From assembly GCF_013359685.1 (NCBI RefSeq), contig NZ_JABFMV010000018.1, positions 1-62,858 of the forward strand: DNA of 62,858 nucleotides. Reading direction: 5' to 3'. Positions 1-8,029 of this stretch are shown here, piece after piece. Position 1 is the stretch's first letter. Each line of letters begins with the position of its first letter. The notes beneath the pieces are model-generated. The model was not told the origin of the DNA. It worked only from the letters and a program-made list of their open reading frames with translations, and ran no database searches. The position numbers and the translations under genes are program-made. Source of the stretch: Leifsonia sp. C5G2. Lineage in GTDB: Bacteria; Actinomycetota; Actinomycetes; Actinomycetales; Microbacteriaceae.

Positions 1-18
1 CCCCCTCCCCCTCCCCTG

Positions 19-90
19 AAGCCAAGAGCTCCTGAGTTCTTCGACCCGAAACGCCGGGCGGAGGTCGAAGAACTCAGGAGCTCTTGGCTT
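19..90. repeat. Perfect 28-bp inverted repeat downstream of dhaM
   Basis: Positions 19-46 and 63-90 are exact reverse complements (28 bp) around a 16-nt loop. The core contains CCAAGAGCTCCTGAG. It lies 22 bp past the dhaM stop codon and has no U-tract on the minus strand, where dhaM is read, so it is a very long hairpin rather than a textbook terminator. Positions 1-18 are pyrimidine-rich (C and T runs). No gene is visible left of dhaM. Confidence 0.85.
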
Positions 91-112
91 GGCGGGGGGT
101 GGGGCGAGCGGG

Positions 113-817
113 TCAGACCTCGCCGAAGCCGGTGTCGACGAGGTCGGCGAGGGCGTCGACGGCGGGGCGGCCGTCGGGCGCGTCGGTCGCGATGCGCGCG
201 GTGGAGCCGGCGGTGAGGCCGAGGGACATGATGCCGAGGAGGCTCTTCGCGTCCTTGCCGTTGACGGTCACCTTCGCGGGGAAGGTGTTCGCGAGCTTCA
301 CGAACTCGGCCGCCGGACGCGCGTGCAGGCCCTCGGGGTTGCGGACGAGCACCTCGCGCTCATAGGGGCCATCGGCGGGCGCCTCGGCCTGCGCGGGCTC
401 CTCCGATGCCGCGGCGGCCGTGCCCGCCCAGGCGTCGATCGCACCCTCGGCGGCCGCCACGACGTCGTCCAGGCTCCCGCCGGACTCGGCGGCCACTGCT
501 GCGGCCACGCCGCCCTCGACGAACGGCACGTCGACGACGCGCACGCGCGAGCGCTGCTCCTCGTCCAGCATGTCGAGCACGGTCTCGGCGGTCAGCAGCG
601 CCGAGCCGAGGTCGCTGATCACGACGACCCCCGCCCCGCCGTCGGCCTCCGACACACCGGACATCACCTTGGTGAAGCTGGTCCCGATCCCGTCGTCGTC
701 CGTGCCGCCGGCCGGGACGAGCGCAACGGATCCGGCCATCTGACCGGCGAGCGCCACCATGCCGGCGGCGATCTGCGGGCTGTGCGAGACGAAGACGACA
801 CCGACCTTCGCGCTCAT
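113..817 (-). CDS. dhaM: DhaM: PTS-dependent dihydroxyacetone kinase phosphotransferase subunit (EIIA-HPr)
   Basis: DhaM passes phosphate from the sugar phosphotransferase system to ADP held on DhaL. The 234-residue protein has two domains. An N-terminal EIIA(Man)-like domain (about 1-130) starts GVVFVSHSPQIAAG, with the likely phospho-acceptor His12. A C-terminal HPr domain (about 150-234) carries GLHARPAAEF with His165, and a regulatory-type serine at KSLLGIMSL (Ser192). An Ala/Glu/Pro linker joins them. The truncated enzyme-I domain present in E. coli DhaM is absent here. The gene overlaps the dhaL stop by 4 nt (ATGA), so the two are translationally coupled. Function is clear from the family and from the dhaK-dhaL-dhaM order. 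Confidence 0.95.
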   Translation of the reverse strand: MSAKVGVVFVSHSPQIAAGMVALAGQMAGSVALVPAGGTDDDGIGTSFTKVMSGVSEADGGAGVVVISDLGSALLTAETVLDMLDEEQRSRVRVVDVPFVEGGVAAAVAAESGGSLDDVVAAAEGAIDAWAGTAAAASEEPAQAEAPADGPYEREVLVRNPEGLHARPAAEFVKLANTFPAKVTVNGKDAKSLLGIMSLGLTAGSTARIATDAPDGRPAVDALADLVDTGFGEV

Positions 818-1446
818 CCGGCGACCCCGGCCGCCGCGCGCAGCAGCAGCGCCGTCGACTGTGCGCCCGGGTCGCGGTGGCCGGCCGACCGCTCGCCGAG
901 GTAGCTCGCCCGGCCCTTGCGGGCGACGAGCGGGATGGTCGCGTCCGAGCCCTTCTCGGCGGCCTCCGCCGCCGCGGCCAGGACGCCGGCGGCCGAGGCC
1001 CCCGACTCCTGCGCCGCGGCGGCGGCGTCCACCGCCGGTGTCCAGGCGTCGACCATGGTCTTGTCGCCCGGCTCGGCCTTCCCACGGGACACGATGCCGT
1101 CTCGCCCGGCCCTCAGGGCCGCGACGAGCGCCTTCTCGTCGATCGCCTCGGCGTCGCCCACCGGCTCGGCCGCCTTCAGGAACGCCGTGCCGTACAGCGG
1201 CCCCGACGCACCCCCCACCGTCGAGATCAGGGTCATGGCCACCGATCGCAGTGCCGCGTTCGGCGTCGCGTCGTCCGGGAGCTTCTCCAGGGCGGCGACC
1301 GACGCCTTCAGGCCGCGGTCCATGTTCTCGCCGTGGTCGCCGTCGCCGATCTCACGATCGAGCGTGTTCAGCTCCTGCTTGTGCTCGCCGATGGATGCGG
1401 CGGCCGCGGTGATCCACTCCTTGACCCAGTTCGTGTCCAGCGTCAT
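814..1446 (-). CDS. dhaL: DhaL: dihydroxyacetone kinase ADP-binding subunit
   Basis: DhaL holds ADP as a permanent cofactor. DhaM phosphorylates it to ATP, and the phosphate then goes to dihydroxyacetone bound on DhaK. The 210-residue protein shows the magnesium-coordinating aspartates of the family at Asp30, Asp35 and Asp37 in LDREIGDGDHGENM, followed by GGASGPLYGTAF. I chose the ATG at 1446 because AAGGAGGC lies just upstream of it. The open frame continues further upstream but without a ribosome site or homology. It is the second gene of dhaK-dhaL-dhaM, 32 bp after dhaK. Confidence 0.95.
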   Translation of the reverse strand: MTLDTNWVKEWITAAAASIGEHKQELNTLDREIGDGDHGENMDRGLKASVAALEKLPDDATPNAALRSVAMTLISTVGGASGPLYGTAFLKAAEPVGDAEAIDEKALVAALRAGRDGIVSRGKAEPGDKTMVDAWTPAVDAAAAAQESGASAAGVLAAAAEAAEKGSDATIPLVARKGRASYLGERSAGHRDPGAQSTALLLRAAAGVAG

Positions 1447-1478
1447 CGACGCCTCCTTGTCTTGTCGGTTCCGGCTTC

Positions 1479-2477
1479 CTACAGACCCCAGCGCAGTGCG
1501 GCCGTGTGGACGGGCGCATCCCACAGCTGCGTGAACTCGTCATCCAGCTTGAGCACGGTGATCGACGCACCCTGCATCTCCAGCGAGGTGACGTAGTTGC
1601 CCACGAGCGACCGGCCCAGCTCGATTCCCCGCTCGTCGAGGATCTCGGCGGCGCGGCGGAACAGGATGTAGAGCTCCGACAGCGGCGTTCCGCCCATGCC
1701 GTTGACGAACAGCAGCACCGGCGAGCCCTCGAAGGACAGGTCGGAGAGGATCGCGTCCATCATCCGGTCCACCAGGCGGTCGGCCGGCTCCAGCTTGATG
1801 CGCTCGCGGCCGGGCTCGCCGTGGATGCCCACGCCGAACTCGATCTCGTCCTCCGGCAGCACGAAGCCGGGCTCGCCCGCGTGCGGCACCGTGCCGTCGG
1901 TCAGTGCGAGGCCGATCGAGCGCACGTTGGCGTTGACGCGCTCCGCGATCGCCGTGACGGCGTCGAGGTCGTCCCCGCGGTCGGCGGCGGCGCCCGCGAT
2001 CTTCTCGACGAGCACGGTGCCCGCCACGCCGCGACGGCCCGCGGTGTACAGGGAGTCCTGCACCGCGACGTCGTCGTTGACGATGACGGAGCGCACCGTG
2101 ATTCCCTCGGCGCCGACCAGGTCGGCCGCCGTTTCGAAGTTGAGCACGTCTCCGGTGTAGTTCTTGACGATGTGGAGCACGCCGGCGCCGCCGTGCGCGG
2201 CCTTGGTGGCCTCGACGATCGGCATGGGGGTCGGGGAGGTGAAGACCTCGCCCGGCACCGCCGCATCCAGCATGCCCTTGCCGACGAAGCCGGCGTGGAG
2301 GGGCTCGTGGCCGCTGCCGCCGCCACTGACCAGTCCGACCTTGCCCTGCACGGGGCCGTCGGCGCGTGAGACGAACTTCGGATCCTGCGACACCCGGACG
2401 ATGTCGGCGTGAGCCCGGCCGAACCCCGCCAGGGACTCGGTCACGACGTCGGGTACGTCGTTGATGAGCTTCTTCAT
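1479..2477 (-). CDS. dhaK: DhaK: dihydroxyacetone-binding subunit of dihydroxyacetone kinase
   Basis: DhaK binds dihydroxyacetone covalently as a hemiaminal, and the substrate is then phosphorylated to dihydroxyacetone phosphate. The protein has 332 residues, the normal family length. Visible features are SGGGSGHEPLHAGFVG with His57, KNYTGD with Asp110, and GVGIHGEPGRERI with His219, which match E. coli His56, Asp109 and His218. The start at 2477 (MKKLINDVPDVV) is preferred over an ATG at 2486 because AAGGA sits 9 nt before the former and runs into the latter. First gene of the dha operon, 40 bp behind trpD. Confidence 0.95.
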   Translation of the reverse strand: MKKLINDVPDVVTESLAGFGRAHADIVRVSQDPKFVSRADGPVQGKVGLVSGGGSGHEPLHAGFVGKGMLDAAVPGEVFTSPTPMPIVEATKAAHGGAGVLHIVKNYTGDVLNFETAADLVGAEGITVRSVIVNDDVAVQDSLYTAGRRGVAGTVLVEKIAGAAADRGDDLDAVTAIAERVNANVRSIGLALTDGTVPHAGEPGFVLPEDEIEFGVGIHGEPGRERIKLEPADRLVDRMMDAILSDLSFEGSPVLLFVNGMGGTPLSELYILFRRAAEILDERGIELGRSLVGNYVTSLEMQGASITVLKLDDEFTQLWDAPVHTAALRWGL

Positions 2478-2491
2478 CGAAACCATTCCTT

Positions 2492-2515
2492 CCACTGCAG
2501 TGGGGTCTCCACTGC
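2492..2515. promoter_or_regulatory. Nested dyad between trpD and dhaK, possible operator
   Basis: A 12-bp palindrome CCACTGCAGTGG (2492-2503) is followed by a second CCACTGC half-site (2509-2515). Read on the minus strand this gives CAGTGG-N4-CCACTG overlapping CCACTGCAGTGG. It starts 15 bp upstream of the dhaK start and ends just past the trpD stop codon. A binding site for a regulator of the dha genes is inferred from position and symmetry only. Confidence 0.35.
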
Positions 2516-2517
2516 TG

Positions 2518-3567
2518 TCAGTGCGTCGCCGCCACCCATTCTTCGAGCTTCGCGGCCGCAGCCCCGGAGTCGATCGCGTGGGCGGCGACCGCCATTTGCG
2601 AACGGAACCGATCCAGGATGGACTCCTGGACCCTCGACGGGTCGGACGCGAGCTCGTAGGACACGAGCCCGGCCGCCGCGTTGAGCAGGACGATGTCGCG
2701 CACGGGGCCTTCTTCTCCCGCCAGCACGGCACGCACGACAGCCGCGTTGAACGCGGCGTCCTTCCCGAGCAGGTCCTCGATCCTGGCGCGCGGGATGCCC
2801 AGATCGCGCGGATCGATGTCGTGCTCGGTGACGAGGCCCCTCGAGACCTCCCAGACGTGGCTGTGACCGGTGGTCGACAGCTCGTCGAGCCCGTCGTCGC
2901 CGCGGAAGACCAGCGCGGTCGCGCCGCGGGTCTGGAACACGCCGACGATGAGCGGGATGCGGTCGAGCGTCGCGACGCCGACCGCGGACGCCTCGGGTCG
3001 CGCCGGGTTGCAGAGCGGTCCGAGGTAGTTGAAGACGGTGGGGACCCCGAGCTGGGCCCGCACGGGGCCGGCGTGGGCGAATCCCGGATGGAACGCGCTC
3101 GCGTACGCGAAGGTGATGCCGGCGGTCTCCAGCACCTCGGCCACGCGCTCCGCCGGGAGCGTCAGGTCGATGCCGAGGGCGGCGAGCACATCCGACGACC
3201 CGGATGACGAGCTCGCCGCGCGGTTGCCGTGCTTGATGACCGGCACGCCGGCCGCCGCCGCGACGATGGATGCCGTGGTCGAGACGTTCACGGTGCCGAA
3301 GCGGTCGCCGCCGGTCCCGACGATGTCGAGCGCCATCGGGTCGACCTCGAGCGGCACGGCGTGGTCGAGGATGGCGTCGCGGAAGCCCACGATCTCGTCG
3401 ACCGTCTCGCCCTTGGCCCGGAGCGCGATGAGGAATGCGGCCAGCTGGGCGTCCGTGGCCTCGCCGGTCATGACCTGGTCCATCGCCCACGCCGCGTCCG
3501 CCACGCTCAGGTGCTCCCCGGCCAGGAGCGAGGTCAGCACGGACGACCAGGACTGCGTGTGGGACAT
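2518..3567 (-). CDS. trpD: Anthranilate phosphoribosyltransferase
   Basis: TrpD joins anthranilate to phosphoribosyl pyrophosphate in the second step of tryptophan synthesis. The 349-residue protein has the helical N-terminal domain followed by the phosphate-binding GTGGDRFGTVNVST (84-97), KHGNRAASSSSGSSDVLAALG (112-132) and the metal-binding DDGLDELSTTG segment. Length and motifs are typical. No other trp gene is nearby. A TAGGAT -10 box ends 6 nt before the ATG, so the mRNA may be leaderless. The dha genes follow 40 bp downstream on the same strand, so some co-transcription is possible. Confidence 0.95.
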   Translation of the reverse strand: MSHTQSWSSVLTSLLAGEHLSVADAAWAMDQVMTGEATDAQLAAFLIALRAKGETVDEIVGFRDAILDHAVPLEVDPMALDIVGTGGDRFGTVNVSTTASIVAAAAGVPVIKHGNRAASSSSGSSDVLAALGIDLTLPAERVAEVLETAGITFAYASAFHPGFAHAGPVRAQLGVPTVFNYLGPLCNPARPEASAVGVATLDRIPLIVGVFQTRGATALVFRGDDGLDELSTTGHSHVWEVSRGLVTEHDIDPRDLGIPRARIEDLLGKDAAFNAAVVRAVLAGEEGPVRDIVLLNAAAGLVSYELASDPSRVQESILDRFRSQMAVAAHAIDSGAAAAKLEEWVAATH

Positions 3568-3579
3568 GAAGCGATCCTA
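3567..3579 (-). promoter_or_regulatory. trpD -10 box with no room for a leader
   Basis: TAGGAT on the minus strand (plus positions 3574-3579) is followed by CGCTTC and then the ATG at 3567. With the usual 6-7 nt from -10 to start site, transcription would begin at the A of ATG. No clear -35 box. Confidence 0.45.
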
Positions 3580-3694
3580 TCGGCGGGCGACACGCCACGG
3601 CGACACCGGCCCATCGGGCATCCAGAACCCGCTCTAACCTCGATTCCGGCCGATTCAAGCCCTCTAGGTGGGAAAACCATGGGTTCTTTTCAGC

Positions 3695-3710
3695 CATAAT
3701 GGGTTACGTG
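3695..3710 (+). promoter_or_regulatory. ctaE -10 box setting a leaderless GTG start
   Basis: CATAAT occupies 3695-3700. Seven bases later comes GTG at 3708. The ATG at 3699 lies inside the -10 box and so should not be transcribed. No Shine-Dalgarno sequence precedes either codon. The -35 region is weak. Confidence 0.5.
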
Positions 3711-4337
3711 ACGAGCACCTCCATTTCTCCTGCAACGAGTGCGCCGGCGATCAACCGGCCCAATGTCGTGGCCGTCGGCACGATCGTCTGGCTCGGCTCC
3801 GAGGTGATGTTCTTCGCGGGTCTGTTCGCGATCTACTTCACGCTCAAGTCGACGTCGCCCGATCTGTGGGCCGCCGAGACGCAGCACCTCAACGTCCCGT
3901 ACGCGCTGACGAACACGATCATCCTGGTGGCGAGCTCGTTCACCTGCCAGTTCGGCGTGTTCGCGGCGGAGCGCCTGCAGCCGCGCCGCACGGGGTGGAG
4001 CCCGGCCAAGTGGGGAATGGTCGAGTGGTTCACCCTCTCCTACCTCCTCGGCGCGATCTTCGTCTCCGGCCAGGTGCTCGAGTACGCCACGCTGGTCTCC
4101 GAGGGCGTCTCGCTCAGCGCCAACGCCTACGGGTCGGCCTTCTACCTGACCACCGGGTTCCACGCTCTCCACGTGACGGGCGGCCTCATCGCCTTCCTGC
4201 TCGTGATCGGCCGCGCGTTCGCGGTCAAGACCTTCGGCCACAAGGAGGCGACGAGCGCCATCGTGGTCTCCTACTACTGGCACTTCGTCGACGTCGTGTG
4301 GATCGGGCTGTTCGCGGTCATCTACATCATCCGATAA
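3708..4337 (+). CDS. ctaE: Cytochrome c oxidase subunit III
   Basis: A core membrane subunit of the aa3 oxidase with no redox centre of its own. The 209-residue protein has about five membrane segments, starting [20 protein letters not shown] and including the conserved [14 protein letters not shown] and [15 protein letters not shown] stretches of the family. I place the start at GTG 3708 rather than ATG 3699 because a CATAAT -10 box overlaps the ATG. The longer form would be 212 residues. It heads the ctaE-qcrC-qcrA-qcrB operon, 24 bp before qcrC, as in other Actinobacteria that build a bcc-aa3 supercomplex. Confidence 0.93.
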   Translation: MTSTSISPATSAPAINRPNVVAVGTIVWLGSEVMFFAGLFAIYFTLKSTSPDLWAAETQHLNVPYALTNTIILVASSFTCQFGVFAAERLQPRRTGWSPAKWGMVEWFTLSYLLGAIFVSGQVLEYATLVSEGVSLSANAYGSAFYLTTGFHALHVTGGLIAFLLVIGRAFAVKTFGHKEATSAIVVSYYWHFVDVVWIGLFAVIYIIR

Positions 4338-4361
4338 GGAAACAGGAGCGTTCTTCACCCC

Positions 4362-5207
4362 ATGCGTCCCCGTACACCCGGAAAAGCACCGGCCTCGCCC
4401 GTCCGCACGGCGAAGCCCGCGCGCAAGGCCGGCCGCCGTCACCCCCTGGCCACCGTCGCGCTCCTCGCGATCGGCCTCGGCCTGACCGGCGGAGCCTACG
4501 CCGCGTTCACCACCACCACGGCGTCCGCCGAGGAGCCGCAGGTCGCGGCAGCGAGCCAGACCTCGGTCGACGAGGGCAAGAAGCTCTTCCAGTCGAACTG
4601 CGCCACCTGCCACGGCCTCGACGCCCAGGGCAGCTCGGTCGCGCCGAGCCTCATCGGCGTCGGCGCCGCCGCGGTCGATTTCCAGGTCGGCACGGGCCGC
4701 ATGCCGATGCAGATGCAAGGCCCGCAGGCCGAGCAGAAGCCGGTGCAGTTCACCGACGAGCAGGTCAAGGCGCTGGCCGACTACGTCGCGTCCCTCGCCC
4801 CCGGCCCGTCGATCCCTGAGCAGAAGTACCTCGACGGCAAGGGCAACGCCGCCCACGGCGCCGAGCTCTTCCGCATCAACTGCGCCATGTGCCACAACGT
4901 GGCCGGCGCGGGCGGTGCGCTCACCGAGGGCAAGTTCGCTCCGCCGCTGACCGGCGTCAGCGCCCAGCACATCTACGAGGCCATGATCACCGGACCGCAG
5001 AACATGCCGGTCTTCAACGATCTGAACATCACGCCGCAGGGCAAGGCCGACATCATCACGTACCTGAAGTACATCCAGAACAACCCGTCGCCGGGTGGCT
5101 TCGAGCTCGGCTCGCTCGGCCCGGTGGCCGAGGGCCTCTTCCTCTGGATCTTCGGTCTGGGCGCCATCGTCGCCCTCACCGTGTGGATCACGGCGAAGTC
5201 CAACTAA
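4362..5207 (+). CDS. qcrC: QcrC: diheme cytochrome c subunit of the cytochrome bcc complex
   Basis: QcrC passes electrons from the Rieske protein to CuA of the oxidase inside the supercomplex, replacing a soluble cytochrome c. In the 281-residue protein a basic N-terminus is followed by a membrane anchor or signal (about 28-50). Two covalent heme sites follow, CATCH at 80-84 and CAMCH at 174-178, and then a C-terminal membrane helix (about 254-277). The two-heme arrangement is the actinobacterial hallmark. It lies between ctaE and qcrA. GGAGCG about 14 nt upstream of the ATG is a loose ribosome site. Confidence 0.96.
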   Translation: MRPRTPGKAPASPVRTAKPARKAGRRHPLATVALLAIGLGLTGGAYAAFTTTTASAEEPQVAAASQTSVDEGKKLFQSNCATCHGLDAQGSSVAPSLIGVGAAAVDFQVGTGRMPMQMQGPQAEQKPVQFTDEQVKALADYVASLAPGPSIPEQKYLDGKGNAAHGAELFRINCAMCHNVAGAGGALTEGKFAPPLTGVSAQHIYEAMITGPQNMPVFNDLNITPQGKADIITYLKYIQNNPSPGGFELGSLGPVAEGLFLWIFGLGAIVALTVWITAKSN

Positions 5208-5252
5208 TCCGGATCCAACTTCGGTTACGAACACAGCGTAAGAAGGAGAGCA

Positions 5253-6320
5253 ATGGCACAGGACGACAACGGCGGTCACGAGCTGACGCCCGCCCGTTCG
5301 TCTGAGGAGCACCGCACCGGCGACCCCGGTACCGCGGTGGTCATCCGCGACGCCGTCGAGAACCCCGGGTTCCCGCCGCACCGCCCGCGGGTCACCGACC
5401 TCGACCCGCGGAAGGAGCGGCGCGCCGAGCGCACCGTCTACACGCTGTTCTACCTCTCGATCGCAGGATCGGTGTGGGCGGTCGCCGCCTACCTCGCCTT
5501 CCCGATCGTCGACGGCGACCCGGGCTCCGTGCGCCTGAACAATCTCTTCATCGGCATCGGCAGCGCCCTGGCGCTGCTCGCCATCGGCATCGGCGCCGTC
5601 CACTGGGGCAAGGCGCTCATGCACGAGAAGGAGGGCGTCGACCTCCGCCACCCCGTGCGCGGCAGCGAGGCGACCACCGAGCGCGCGGCGGAGATCTTCC
5701 GCCAGGCCGACGAGGAGTCCGGCTTCAGCCGCCGCATCCTCGTCCGCAACAGCCTCATCGGCGCGCTGATCGCCTTCCCGCTCCCCGCCGTCGTCCTGTT
5801 CCGCGGCCTCGCGCCGGAGAACGAGGACCCAGTGGAGCTGCTCTCCCAGACGATGTGGGCCAAGGGCGTCCGCCTCACCCGCGACCCAACCGGAACGCCG
5901 ATCAAGGCCTCCGACGTCACGCTGGGCAGCGCCTTCCACGTCATCCCCGAGGGCCTCAACGAGGCTCCGGACATGCTCGAGCAGAAGGCCAAGGCCGCCG
6001 TGCTGCTCATGCGCCTCAAGCCCGAGGACCTGCACGTCTCCAAGGGCAAGGAGAACTGGAACTACGACGGCATCGTCGCCTACTCCAAGATCTGCACACA
6101 CGTCGGGTGCCCGGTGGCGCTCTACGAGCAGCAGACCCACCACCTGCTCTGCCCGTGCCACCAGTCGCAGTTCGACATCACGCACGAAGCGCAGGTCATC
6201 TTCGGACCGGCGAAGCGGCCGCTGCCGCAGCTGCCGATCACCGTCGACGCCGATGGCTACCTGGTCGCCCGCAGCGACTTCCACGAGCCCGTCGGCCCGA
6301 GCTTCTGGGAGCGCCATTGA
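5253..6320 (+). CDS. qcrA: QcrA: Rieske iron-sulfur subunit of the cytochrome bcc complex
   Basis: Carries the 2Fe-2S centre that accepts the first electron from menaquinol. At 355 residues it has the long actinobacterial form, with three predicted membrane helices (about 62-83, 96-118 and 166-185) before the Rieske domain. The cluster ligands are Cys281 and His283 in CTHVGC and Cys300 and His303 in CPCHQSQFD. Cys286 and Cys302 would form the stabilising disulfide. AAGGAGAG precedes the ATG. The stop codon overlaps the TTG start of qcrB by 3-4 nt, so translation is coupled. Confidence 0.96.
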   Translation: MAQDDNGGHELTPARSSEEHRTGDPGTAVVIRDAVENPGFPPHRPRVTDLDPRKERRAERTVYTLFYLSIAGSVWAVAAYLAFPIVDGDPGSVRLNNLFIGIGSALALLAIGIGAVHWGKALMHEKEGVDLRHPVRGSEATTERAAEIFRQADEESGFSRRILVRNSLIGALIAFPLPAVVLFRGLAPENEDPVELLSQTMWAKGVRLTRDPTGTPIKASDVTLGSAFHVIPEGLNEAPDMLEQKAKAAVLLMRLKPEDLHVSKGKENWNYDGIVAYSKICTHVGCPVALYEQQTHHLLCPCHQSQFDITHEAQVIFGPAKRPLPQLPITVDADGYLVARSDFHEPVGPSFWERH

Positions 6321-7936
6321 GCACCACGACCGCCGCACGCCCTGCGGCACAGACGACGGCTTCGAAGGGCGGGTTCACGGCAGCAGCCGCGAACTACCTC
6401 GAAGACCGCACCAGCATCTCGGGCGCCGTCAAGGAGTTCGGCCGCAAGATCTTCCCGGACCACTGGTCGTTCCTGCTCGGTGAGGTCGCGCTCTACAGCT
6501 TCATCGTCATCCTGCTGTCCGGAACGTTCCTGACGTTCTTCTTCCAGGCGTCGATGGCGGAGGTGACCTACAACGGCTCGTACGTGCCGCTGAAGGGCAT
6601 CGAGATGTCCTCGGCCATGCAGAGCACGCTGAACATCTCGTTCGAGGTGCGCGGCGGCCTCCTGGTCCGTCAGATCCACCACTGGGCGGCGCTGCTGTTC
6701 GTGGCGGCCATCGGCCTCCACATGCTCCGGATCTTCTTCACCGGCGCGTTCCGCAAGCCGCGTGAGCTGAACTGGGTCATCGGCTTCGTGCTGTTCATCC
6801 TGGCGATGGCCGAGGGCTTCACCGGCTACTCGCTCCCGGACGACCTGCTCTCGGGCAACGGCCTCCGCATCATCGACGGCCTGATCAAGGGTCTGCCGGT
6901 GGTCGGCACGTGGATCTCGTTCCTGCTGTTCGGCGGCGAGTTCCCCGGCACCGCCATCGTCGGCCGCCTCTACACGCTGCACATCCTGCTGCTGCCGGCG
7001 CTCGTCGTCGCGTTCATCGCGCTGCACCTCATGTTCGTGGTCATCCACAAGCACACGCAGTACGCGGCGCCCGGACGCACGCAGGGCAACGTGGTCGGCT
7101 ACCCGGTCCTCCCGGTGTACGCGGCCAAGGCCGGCGGCTTCTTCTTCATCGTGTTCGGTGTCGTCGCGCTCATGGCGTCGTTCTTCACCATCAACCCGAT
7201 CTGGAACTACGGCCCGTACGACCCCTCCCCCGTGTCCGCCGGTACGCAGCCGGACTGGTACATCGGCTTCGCGGACGGCGCGCTGCGCCTGGTCCCGCCG
7301 GGCTGGGAGTTCGTCTGGCTCGACCGCACCTGGTCGTTCAACATCATCATCCCGGTGGCGATCCTCGGACTGTTCATCGTGACCGTGATGTTCTACCCGT
7401 TCCTCGAGGCGTGGATCACGGGCGACAAGCGCGAGCACCACATCCTGGACCGTCCGCGCAACGCGGCGACCCGCACCGCCGTCGGCGCGGCAGGCGTCAC
7501 GTTCTACGCGGTGTTCTGGGCAGCGGCGAGCTCGGACATCATGGCGACCCACTTCAAGCTGACCATGGAGGGCGTCATCCACGCCCTCCAGGCTCTGCTG
7601 TTCATCGGTCCGCTCATCGCGTTCGTCGTGACCAAGCGCGTCTGCCTCGCCCTGCAGAAGAAGGACCGCTCGATCGCCCTCCACGGCTACGAGTCGGGTC
7701 GCATCGTGAAGCTGCCCGGCGGCGAGTTCATCGAGGTGCACGAGCAGCTGAGCGACTACGAGCGCTGGCGGCTGGTCTCGCAGGAGGCCTACGAGCCACT
7801 GATGCTGCGCCCGAACCGTCGCGGCCGCATCACGGCGGCGAACCGCGTGCGCGCCGGCCTGTCCCGCTGGTTCTTCGAGGACCGGATCCTGCCGCCCACC
7901 CGCGGCGAGCTCGAGTCGGGTCACGACCACCACTGA
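6317..7936 (+). CDS. qcrB: QcrB: cytochrome b subunit of the cytochrome bcc complex
   Basis: The membrane subunit holding two b hemes and the menaquinol oxidation and reduction sites. The 539-residue protein starts at TTG 6317 within ATTGA, overlapping the qcrA stop codon. The open frame runs further upstream only as a shadow of qcrA. Heme-ligand histidines appear in RQIHHWAALLFVAAIGLHMLR (first helix pair) and in the later LHILLLPALVVAFIALHLMF. PDWYIGFADGALRLVPPGWE corresponds to the conserved loop of the Qo region. A basic cytoplasmic tail follows the last helix, as in Actinobacteria. This family is the target of imidazopyridine-type inhibitors. Confidence 0.95.
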   Translation: MSTTTAARPAAQTTASKGGFTAAAANYLEDRTSISGAVKEFGRKIFPDHWSFLLGEVALYSFIVILLSGTFLTFFFQASMAEVTYNGSYVPLKGIEMSSAMQSTLNISFEVRGGLLVRQIHHWAALLFVAAIGLHMLRIFFTGAFRKPRELNWVIGFVLFILAMAEGFTGYSLPDDLLSGNGLRIIDGLIKGLPVVGTWISFLLFGGEFPGTAIVGRLYTLHILLLPALVVAFIALHLMFVVIHKHTQYAAPGRTQGNVVGYPVLPVYAAKAGGFFFIVFGVVALMASFFTINPIWNYGPYDPSPVSAGTQPDWYIGFADGALRLVPPGWEFVWLDRTWSFNIIIPVAILGLFIVTVMFYPFLEAWITGDKREHHILDRPRNAATRTAVGAAGVTFYAVFWAAASSDIMATHFKLTMEGVIHALQALLFIGPLIAFVVTKRVCLALQKKDRSIALHGYESGRIVKLPGGEFIEVHEQLSDYERWRLVSQEAYEPLMLRPNRRGRITAANRVRAGLSRWFFEDRILPPTRGELESGHDHH

Positions 7937-7954
7937 CGGTCATCCGTCCTCACC

Positions 7955-7988
7955 GAAGCGCCGGCGCGGTCATTCGCGCCGGCGCTTC
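7955..7988 (+). terminator. Terminator hairpin after qcrB
   Basis: A perfect 14-bp GC-rich stem (7955-7968 with 7975-7988) and a 6-nt loop, followed by TGTGTCT. It starts 18 bp after the qcrB stop and ends the ctaE-qcrCAB transcript before the next gene on the same strand. Confidence 0.8.
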
Positions 7989-8029
7989 TGTGTCTCCCCC
8001 GCCCGCCTGCGCCCACCGGAGCCGCCGTC

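Noticed and set aside
37-90. The 28-bp inverted repeat considered as terminal repeat of an insertion sequence
   Set aside because: The arms are only 16 nt apart, with no transposase and no target-site duplication visible. It is a hairpin element, not the two ends of a transposon.
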